64,000 nt of DNA from Bursaphelenchus xylophilus (lineage: Eukaryota; Nematoda; Chromadorea; Rhabditida; Aphelenchoididae). Location: positions 14,813,291-14,877,290 of the forward strand of contig CAJFCV020000001.1 in NCBI GenBank assembly GCA_904066235.2. Reading direction: 5' to 3'. The translations under genes and the position numbers were made by a program. Of this stretch, positions 56,335-64,000 are shown one piece after another. How positions within the stretch are numbered: the stretch's first letter is position 1; every line of letters begins with the position of its first letter. The notes under the pieces were generated by a model that did not search any database, had not been told where the DNA came from, and saw only the letters and a program-made list of their open reading frames with translations.

Positions 56335-57590
56335 AAATAGTAGATCAAAGAATGAATTGAATTAAAAGTCTAAACCCAAAATCTTCGATAAAAAATTGTA
56401 TTATCCTAGACAAAAAAATTTTTATAACAGTAAAATTTATGGAATAGAAAACACAGTCAAATAAAAAAAATAATAAAAGAATAGATCTTGAATGTCGAAA
56501 ACACCAACTAGACGATCCAAATTGTAGCCAATTATGGTTTTATTAGACCTCAAATCAGCTAAAATAATATGGGACTTTTTGGAAAAACATACCCAAAAGC
56601 AAGCAGAAACGATCTATTAGAGTTGAATTTAGGTGAGAACTCATAACAAGCAATAAACAAGACCAAAGAATATTCGAAAAAACGGCCATTATAAGTGGCA
56701 GATGGCCCACGAAAATCCATTTTTGGTAAGTCTCATGAGACCGGAATCCCCATCTAGCGCTTTTCAATTTCCGCACAATAGCTGCTGCTCTATTGGAAAA
56801 GCGGCATACTAAGAAAACAATTCTTTCCGCTAGTGGCGGACCTATTTATATTACCCATCATGATTAATATAAAAAAGGTTAAAAATGATGCAAAAGGAAA
56901 AGTAACGGTAGATTGACAGTCAAAGAAGAAGTAGTAAAGCAAAGGAAGACGAAGTATTGTAAATCATTTCAACATCCCCACTCAGGAAAAGGACGATAAA
57001 TTTGTTTTTCAGCCAATAGAAGAGAAATTGAAAAATTTCCAGTAAATCCACTCAATTTCCGACGTAATTAGCCGATCGGATGCTTTTTATGAATATAACA
57101 TCCACAGAATTCGCGGTCGAGTCGCGCAAACCGGCTTTTCACGTAAAACCCCCCAAAAATCCTTCATCAAGGATTTTTTCTGAGTGGGACATTTCGTTCA
57201 TTTCGCGAAAATAAATTGTGACATTTCGTCGCAAACCCGTTCCTTGATAGGGAACGTACTCTCTCGTCATACAGCATCGTTGTCTGACCATTTTTGGAGG
57301 TTTCTGATGCAATTGCAAATGCATTTTATGGCGCTTGGTCTGTTTGGTCCAATTTACATTATACTAGACGTTGAAGGCAGTGTTATTCGGCAGGTTTTAT
57401 AGGCCATTCTGCCGTTTGTTTTGGATCCAATTACTTCATGTTCCACGTTTTCTCTCCGAACATGAGGCCAATTTCTGCGGTTTTTTCCCACATCAATGGA
57501 ACTGGCGCATTATTTATTTGGGTTCTTATACTTGGACTGCTGCGCGTGTTTGTAGTTTAAAATATTATTGAAGTATCTAATTGTTTGTTT
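56335..57590. other. Divergent promoter region between NMD3 and eIF3a
   Basis: No exon found. It contains a short inverted pair (AAAATCCTTCATCAAGGATT near 57157) and a CCCACTCAGGAAAA/TTTTTTCTGAGTGGG pair at ~56978 and ~57175. Otherwise unique sequence with few repeats, which contrasts with the rest of the window. Confidence 0.45.
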
Positions 57591-57593
57591 CAT

Positions 57594-57599
57594 TTTCAG
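57594..57599 (+). promoter_or_regulatory. Likely spliced-leader acceptor of eIF3a
   Basis: ATTTTCAG after a T-rich tract, 64 nt before the ATG, with no upstream exon in frame. Suggests trans-splicing. Confidence 0.45.
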
Positions 57600-57663
57600 C
57601 CGACTTTGGTCGCTCTGTCGTTGAACACCCTCTAATTTATTCGACGATTCTTGTTGCCTTGTT

Positions 57664-60600
57664 ATGAACAACCGGTACTCGACGGTTCAGCGGCCCGAGG
57701 CCGCTCTTCAGCGTGCCAATGACTTCATTTCGGTTGGAAAGGAGGCTGACGCCTTGAATGCTCTCTATGAAGTCATCAAGGTGAGTATTTCCTATGTTTT
57801 CTTTTGTTTTTAGCAGAACCTATTTTGGGCATGGATAACATCATACATGTAATGAAAAAAACCTGGGTTTCGCCCAAGAATAGAAGTTTTAGGTTTAAGC
57901 CAACGAAAAAGATCTCTGGAAAAACTATACTGCTTCTAGGACCGTCGTTCTCGACAATGGAGTGAAACATACGAAGAGATCATGATGAAGTATGTGGAAC
58001 TCTGTGTCCGACTTCGAAACACCGCTCTGGCCAAAGATGGTTTATTCCAATACCGAGTATTCACTCAACAGGTCTCGGTGACCTCGCTTAAAAGTGTCAT
58101 TGAGCATTTCCTTGGATTGGCTGAACAAAAAACGGAAGAGGCCCAAAAGGAGTCGATGGAACGCGTTGAAGAAATTGATGACCTGGATAGTGCTGATGCC
58201 CCGGAAAAGTACGTTCTTTATCTCTGTTTCGAATATTTAGGCATGACTTGCAAAGAAAAGGAAGTAATATTGCCAATGTTAACATACGATGTTTTTTCAG
58301 TTTGTTGTTATCTGTTGTCTCCGGTGCGGTCACCCAAGATCGTATGGATCGAACAGTCCTTTCTCCATGGTTGCGTTTTCTCTGGGATTCCTACCGAAAT
58401 TGTCTGGATATGCTCCGAAACAACGTGATCGTCGAAGAGATCTACCATTGGGTGGCCAGAAAATCATTTGAATTCTGCGCCAAGTACAAGCGAAGAAATG
58501 AGTTCAGAAAGTTGTGCGACCTCCTTCGAATTCATTTGGCTCAAATCCAAAAGAGTCAGACCTCCGTGTCGGAGCCGAGAACAAACGATTATCGAGTCAA
58601 GTTGAGCAGCATAGACTCTCTGCAATTTATGCAGGACACTCGCCTTCACCAACTCAACACTGCCATTCAAATGGAACTCTGGCAAGAAGCTTACAAATCC
58701 GCCGAAGATCTCCACAACATCATGCAATTGTCGAAGGATAAGGACCGCAGAATGGTGAAACCCGCCAGCTATGTCAACTACTTCGATAAGGTAAGAATTT
58801 GATTTGTTTATTCGGCTTTTAGGTGTGAATGATATGTGATGGGTAATTATGATCCATTTTTAGCTGGCTATGATCTTCTGGAAAGGTGGCAACACCCTTT
58901 TCCACGCTGCTGCCCTCCTTCAGAAGTTTATCATCTGTAAGGACATGAAGAAGACCTTTACCGGAGAAGAGGCTACCGACCAAGCCACCAGAGTTCTTTT
59001 GGCCACCTTGACCATCCAAGATGGTGCTGATCAGCCCTCGACTCTGACCAAACTTCTCGACATTGAGGATCAGCATTTGACCAACATTCGGTGAGTTTCT
59101 TTGTGATTTTATTTGAATTTCGGATTTTAGAGTGCTTTCATCCCTTCTTCGACTTCCCATTGCCCCAACACGTGCTGGTCTTTTGAAAGAGATTGCGTGG
59201 TTGAATATCCCCGAATTGGCCATTGAACCAGCTCGTCAAATCTACAAGAACCTTGAACTCGAATTCCAACCATTAAAGTTGGCGTCGGTCATTCAAGGTG
59301 GCATTGACAACTTGAATAAGCTGGAGAAGCCGGAATACAGCCAATATTCGGATGAACTCAAGTTTGTGGTCGCCACGAAAGTCCTCAGACAACTCTCTAT
59401 CATTTATGGATCACTCTCTTTGAGTCGATTCCAAAAGATCATTCCCTTCTTCTCGAGAGTGGAATTGGAACATTTCTTGGTCGAAAGTGCGAAACATAGA
59501 TCGATCAAGGCTTCGGTCTCCCATCGAGACGATTGTGTTGTCTTCTCGGCATTGGATCTGACTCTAGCTGGAGGTTTGGATGCCAGTGTGGATGTTGAAG
59601 CTGCTAGTGTAAGTTTTTTGAAATTATTGTTTTGTTTTTTAGGTATCGAAAATAATATAATCCGCTTGACGTTTGCAGAATGGGATAGAATACATTCGCG
59701 AGCATCTTATTCAACTCCATAATCATTGCCAGAACGCTGTCTTTGAGCTGGAAGGAGCCAAAGTTGAATCTGAGATTGCCTCGAAGTTGGGAGAGCAGGT
59801 CAAGACTTACCTTTACCACAAAGATGAAGACTACAGCCGAATCCTCAGCCGTTGCCGTAAGATTGAGGACTACAAGGAAGTCTCTGAGCATCAGCGGCGC
59901 GAAAAGATCCAGATCGCTCAAGAAGAATATCAGAAACGCGAAGAGCAACGCCGTCAAGCCGAACTCCGTCGTCTGGAAGAGGAGAACCAAGAAAACGAAA
60001 AGAAACGACAACAGGCCGAGAAGGACGAGATTGTCAGACGCCAGAAGGCCGAACAGCTCAAGCGATTCCAATCGAACCCGATTTATCAGCAGATCGTCAA
60101 AGAAAAGGGAGAGGAGGCCATGCAAACCATGGATCCGGAGCTGGTCCTCAAGGAACAAAGAGAAAGAATGGATGTGGAACGACGAGAACTCCAGAACAAA
60201 CTGCGACAGCACGAGAAGAAGTACGATTATGTGGTGCGGGCCTTCCATTTGGAGGAAATCAAGCATTACAAGAAAATGTCGGAGGATTATTTGGAAAACG
60301 CTCCAAGCCGCTTCAAGGAATGTGAAGATCGACGAATTCAGAATGCAATGTAAGTTTATTTTGGTGATTAGAAGCACAATATCGAACGTCAGATGCAATG
60401 TTTTGTAAAAAACGTGGGTGAAAAGCGAAAGGAGAGAGGTTTGCAGGCGTGTTTGATTAGCCTAGTGGGGAGAGGGCTCGCTTGGGACTTCAAAGGTCGT
60501 GAGTTCGAATCCCACTGGAGCAGAGTGAAGTTTTCAGCGGGCTAGGATGGAAATTTCTTGACACCTCTTATGCTAGTGCAACATTGTTGCACGATGATTC

Positions 60601-61434
60601 GTAATTAGGACTGAGCCAGCGTTCGTTTTGTCAAAAAAAAAAAATTTTTTTTCATGTGAAAGTTTTTTTGCTAATATATTTCTTTGCAGTGAGGAACACG
60701 AACGGTCCATCCAAACCTACGAACGCATGAACAAAATCCGTGCTGATGCCGAAGAGTTCCTTGGCCGACTGATCGAAAGAAATGCGGAGGATTTGGAACG
60801 CCGCCGCAAGGAATGGAAAATCCGCCTCGAGGAAGAGAAACGCCGTCGTCTGATCGAGAGAAAGGAACAACGAAAGGTGGACAGGAAGCGCCAAGAACAA
60901 CAAAGAAAGAAGGAGGAGGAAGATAGAATCAAGGAGCAGGCCGAAAGAGACAAGATGGAGAAGTTTGAGAAGGATCGTCAAGATCACCGTCAAATGATGG
61001 AAAGAATCCGCGAAAAGGAACGCCAGACCAGTGGATTTCCGCCAAGACGCGACCGAAACGATCAAGGTGGAGGACGCTACGGAGATCGGGAAAGAAATGG
61101 CCCAACTGATGGGGATGGAGGAAAGGTAAGGTTCGAAAATTTTGTTTTGTACTCTGACCTTCAGTTCGTCCCATCCCGCGTCCGCCGAGAAGTCGACTTC
61201 AGCCGCGCTGACACCGACTCCAACTGGCGTCGTGGTGGTCCCCCCGCCAGAGAAGAGCGAGAATCCGCCCCGGCTCATCAGGAATCCCAGCCCTCGTCTG
61301 GTGCCTGGGTCCCCTCGCGTCAAAGACAACAGCAGAACCAAGACTCTGGCAGCAACAGCAATGCCTATCGCCCTCCGGCAGCACGTCGAGACCGGGATCA
61401 AGGACGAGCGGCTCCCGAAAACAGCTGGCGCTAA
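57664..61434 (+). CDS. egl-45: Translation initiation factor eIF3 subunit A
   Basis: Exons 57664-57780, 57940-58208, 58301-58790, 58864-59090, 59131-59608, 59679-60349, 60690-61125 and 61165-61434. Phases exact, 985 aa. eIF3a is the scaffold of the eIF3 complex on the 40S subunit. The N-terminus [22 protein letters not shown] is a family hallmark. A helical repeat region and PCI domain follow (about residues 310-500, including [12 protein letters not shown] and [20 protein letters not shown]). Next comes a long charged coiled coil of Glu/Arg/Lys (about 580-860), where other family members bind spectrin-like partners and eIF3b. The C-terminus is Arg/Gly/Gln-rich, shorter than the vertebrate decapeptide-repeat tail. 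Intron 6 holds a degenerate tRNA-like sequence. A small membrane-protein gene starts 278 bp downstream on the same strand, so an operon is likely. Confidence 0.95.
60455..60530 (+). ncRNA. Degenerate tRNA-like sequence in eIF3a intron 6
   Basis: Contains an A-box-like TAGCCTAGTGGGGAG and a B-box GAGTTCGAATCCCAC at tRNA spacing, but the acceptor stem does not pair and the T stem has a mismatch. Best read as a tRNA-derived relic or SINE-like fragment. Confidence 0.45.
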
Positions 61435-61711
61435 AATGTTATTTACCCCGGAAATTATATCCTTATGGAAAAATTTGTTGATTATAAACGGATAATTTGT
61501 TAGAGAAATGATTTTTGGGGATTTTGGAAAAAGTTTTTTTATTTTTTTTTAATTGTTTTGGAACCCAAAAAAATCTGGAATTTTGAAAAAAATTGCGATT
61601 TTTGGAGTTATTTTTGGATAAAACCCCGATTTTATTCCGATTTCCCATCGAAATTTCCCACTTTGAACGAGCGGTCGGCTCAAAATTGACTGATTTACAC
61701 TGAATTCTGGA

Positions 61712-62076
61712 ATGCTGCCGCTCATTCAAACAATCCTCTACGCATGTCTGGCCCTCTTCGGAATCGTCTCCTTCGTCGCGATTTACGACGAAGTAAGTTC
61801 GGATTTTGCTTTTTTGGAAATTTGCAAAACCAAGTTTTTCAGGACTACGGCGAGGCCACGGACAAAGAGCGAAGCGTCCGCGCTTCGGTGGAAATGTTCC
61901 CGGCGAAGCCGTTCCGACAGCCGAAGAAAGTGAGGAAACCGCCGACGGCGGAGCTCATCGACGAGTCGATGTGCGCGCATCTGCGCCGCCGCAAAATGAT
62001 GGGTACGATCCGCGAGCGGAAGACCAAAATCGACGGCCCATGCAATTGTATTGTTTCGTATGATAAAGCAGTCTGA
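61712..62076 (+). CDS. Small one-span membrane protein, 104 aa, downstream of eIF3a
   Basis: Two exons, 61712-61792 and 61843-62076, joined in phase 0. Exon 1 encodes a signal anchor (LPLIQTILYACLALFGIVSF, then VAIYDE). Exon 2 is cytosolic-looking and basic (KPFRQPKKVRKPP, LRRRKMMGTIRERKTK), with three Cys in MCAHL and CNCIV. I do not recognise the family. G+C and codon use in exon 2 look like a real exon, unlike the AT-rich surroundings. The 278-bp gap after eIF3a on the same strand suggests that it is the second gene of an operon. Confidence 0.6.
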
Positions 62077-62217
62077 CCTAATATGGAGTTTTTTTAGTTT
62101 TTTAAAAATTAATTAAGAGATATCCGATTTTTTGACATGACAAATTTGTCCGGTCACGTTCGGGAAAAATAAAAACAAATTTTCCATATTGCGCAAATAA
62201 CCTTCCTATCAGTTTTA

Positions 62218-62551
62218 CAGTGGGGGATTCTCAAAGAACTGGGATATACATCTGAAAAATTAACCTTATACTTGATGATTTTATCTTACAGTGGGGGACC
62301 TAATACGGTGGAAAAAAAACGTACCATTTTGCATCCGGGAAGTATCCGAAATGTGGCAAAATGCTTCCCTCTCCAAGTGAAAAAACTTCGTTTTGAAGAG
62401 CGCGACCTTTCCCTCATAAAAAAAGAGTTTTTTTCACTTGGAGAGGGAAACATTTTGCCACATTTTTGATACTTCCCGGATGCAAAATGGTACGTTTTTT
62501 GCCACTGGATCATTTCTCCCCCCCGGTAAATTTTTCAGATATATCCCACTG
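62218..62551. mobile_element. Composite Tc1-type mini-element with captured sequence
   Basis: The outer ends are CAGTGGGGG on the left and CCCACTG on the right, each next to TA. A second CAGTGGGGGACC end begins at 62289 inside. The ~60 bp between the two left ends (62228-62288) resembles IFT70 sequence at 31466-31520, including its exon 7 acceptor. A short inverted piece of the same lies near the right end (TTTTTCAGATATATCCCA). Confidence 0.75.
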
Positions 62552-62734
62552 TATATCGGCAGAGGGGTTGGGTCCAAATAGGGTATCTCACGTCAACACA
62601 GGACATTTCTCTCACTTGACAAATTTGCTCGTCACGATCAGGCAAGTCCCAAAAAAATCAAAGATTTTCCCTAAATTTATTTATTGCCTTCTACCCGCTA
62701 TACATACATTTAATCCAAGTTAAAGCCCTCGATA

Positions 62735-64000
62735 TTAACTGCTATTTGAACTGCTCTCTGAATCATTGTTTTCCCTCACGTCCTTCGTTTTCCCCAACGC
62801 CCAATAACGCGGTGTGACCTCGGCCGTGAAGTCGAATACCACTGTAAAAACGATCTGCACAACTCCCATGGCAATGAAGATGGTGGCCCACTGAAATTTC
62901 GGGAAACCTTTTTTCGTAATTTTAGGTCAGTCTACCTCGCTGGAAGACTTGTTTGGCACAAGAAATGAGACCAGAAATGCCAAGGAGAAGATGGTAATGC
63001 TCTCGTTTATCGCGTTTATCGACATCAGAACGTCGACGAATTGGCCGGATAGCTGAAATGGGGGAAATTTTTTTTTCACATATAAATTTCTGGAAGCACA
63101 TACAGGCACAAAAAAAAAAAAAAAAAAAAAAAAAACAAAAAAAAAATTTTAATTTTTTTTGCCAACTTACCATCTGAATGCTCTTCAAAACCCCCACAGT
63201 TTCCAACCCACTCAGCGCGATCACTCCGGTATAGCAGACTTGCGCAATAACCTTGTGTTCAACCGGGATAAACGCTAGTCCAAAGTAACACCCGGCCAGT
63301 AGTAATTGCGAGACTGTCGCAAAAATGATGACTCTTTGTTTGTCGGTTAGTCCGGGGAGAGTGTCGCTCAACGGGCCAGCAACCAATTTCCCAATCATCG
63401 AGAGGAAAAAGGGAAGGGCCGCTGAGAATCCTGTGTTCTCAACGTCGTAGCCCAGAATCTGAAGGGGAAAAAAATTGTAAATTTTTTGGTTTGTTATTAA
63501 GGTTAAAAAAATCTTTTTTGAAAAATACTTTTTGAAAAATATTTTTTTTTATTTTTTTACTAAAAAAAAATTTTATTAAAATGCTTTTTTCACATATTTT
63601 TCCTCAAATTAAATCAGCTGTACTATTTTGTTCCCTCTCAGTAAACAAATTAAAAAAAATTTCCTTACCTCATTCAAATAGATGGGTCCGTATTGATAAA
63701 ACAGCCGGAACGCCAGAATATTGCCCCAGGCGGAGAGCAAGACTCCAATGACGCACTTGTCCGTGAACATTGCCTTATACGGAATCGGCGGTTTCTGGGC
63801 GTCGGCTCTCGGCTTCTCCGCGCGAATGGCGGAGAGTTCGGCGGATGAGACATTTCTAAAAATTTCGTTGTTTTCTGGTGAATAGGTTTTTTTCTGTCTG
63901 AGTCTCCCCATTTCCCACACTCTTTTTGAGCGTTTTGAAAAACATACGGATGATCGGCTGGAGAATCTCTGTAGAAAAAGTAGAAAACTCCGAAAATCAA
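62735..64000 (-). CDS. Second SLC17-family MFS transporter, 3' part
   Basis: Runs off the right edge. Exons in transcript order: beyond 64000 to 63948, 63855-63669, 63458-63171, 63052-62936 and 62890-62735, phases consistent. The first visible exon has the FYRDSPADHP loop typical of SLC17. The exon is taken to end at GTATGT, which joins to NVSSAELSAIRAEKP, as in the family's HP-x-x-S-x-x-E-L linker. It continues with FTDKCVIGVLLSAWGN, AGPLSDTLPGLTDKQRVIIF, and a last span with VTPRYWALGKTKD. The tail is short (about 20 aa, Ser-rich), unlike the ~100-aa tail of the paralogue at 10.2-13.9 kb, while splice positions in the two are the same. Substrate unknown. It is convergent with the 104-aa gene. 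Confidence 0.88.

Noticed and set aside
57184..57571. Small plus-strand frames upstream of eIF3a
   Set aside because: No acceptor joins them in frame to the eIF3a ATG, and the composition is not coding-like; more likely promoter or outron.
60455..60530. Working tRNA gene in eIF3a intron 6
   Set aside because: A- and B-box-like parts exist but the acceptor stem does not pair; kept only as a tRNA-like relic.
59604..61401. Leu/Phe-rich minus-strand frames of ~250 aa
   Set aside because: Antisense of the Glu/Lys/Arg coiled coil of eIF3a, which gives Leu/Phe-rich reverse frames.
63674..64000. Alternative donor after FQNAQK in the right-edge SLC17 gene
   Set aside because: Joining at GTATGT instead gives the HPNVSSAEL linker typical of the family; the later GTGTGG donor is weak.

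Overview
This is a eukaryotic window, almost certainly from a nematode of the Rhabditida in the broad sense. The exons are short and mostly split by small introns with GT(A/G)AG donors and TTTTCAG/TTTTAG acceptors. Start codons often sit just behind an acceptor with no usable upstream exon, as expected for spliced-leader trans-splicing. Several same-strand genes lie 240-280 bp apart, as in nematode operons. The species cannot be named from sequence alone.

Layout: (1) 1-8.85 kb holds three minus-strand genes in probable operon order: a 61-aa single-span membrane protein, a 200-aa unrecognised protein with a 2.9-kb palindrome-filled intron, and the 5' part of an SR-like protein running off the left edge. 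(2) 10.2-13.9 kb holds an SLC17-type MFS anion transporter (minus). (3) 14-25.3 kb is a repeat-rich gene desert with two weak small ORFs. (4) 25.4-29.0 kb holds a secreted pepsin-like aspartic protease (minus), with a 1.47-kb transposable element in intron 1 whose near-identical copy lies at 21.9-23.3 kb. (5) 29.5-30.4 kb holds ATP synthase subunit d (plus). (6) 30.6-35.6 kb holds IFT70 (dyf-1/TTC30, 10 exons) and a small homeobox gene 241 bp upstream of it, with a tRNA-Gly(GCC) in the homeobox intron. (7) 37.5-53.5 kb holds a 21-exon LRRK/Roco kinase (lrk-1 type), whose introns are loaded with foldback elements. (8) 54.1-56.3 kb holds NMD3. (9) 57.7-61.4 kb holds eIF3a, followed after 278 bp by a small one-span membrane protein. 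(10) 62.7-64 kb holds the 3' part of a second SLC17 transporter (minus). Exon structures below were assembled by hand; every junction used keeps the reading frame.

The genes show no single shared pathway. They cover translation and ribosome export (eIF3a, NMD3), mitochondrial energy (ATP synthase d), cilia (IFT70), kinase signalling (LRRK), anion transport (two SLC17 paralogues) and extracellular or lysosomal proteolysis.

The unusual content is the non-coding DNA. There are many foldback (long inverted-repeat) elements of several families, and some carry tRNA-like modules. Clustered arrays of a 9-bp palindromic motif, GCAC-N-GTGC, recur in at least nine places and are built into several inverted-repeat elements. 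One 912-bp foldback in the LRRK gene duplicated the splice donor it landed in. A Tc1-type mini-element at 62.2 kb appears to carry a copy of an IFT70 intron/exon junction.
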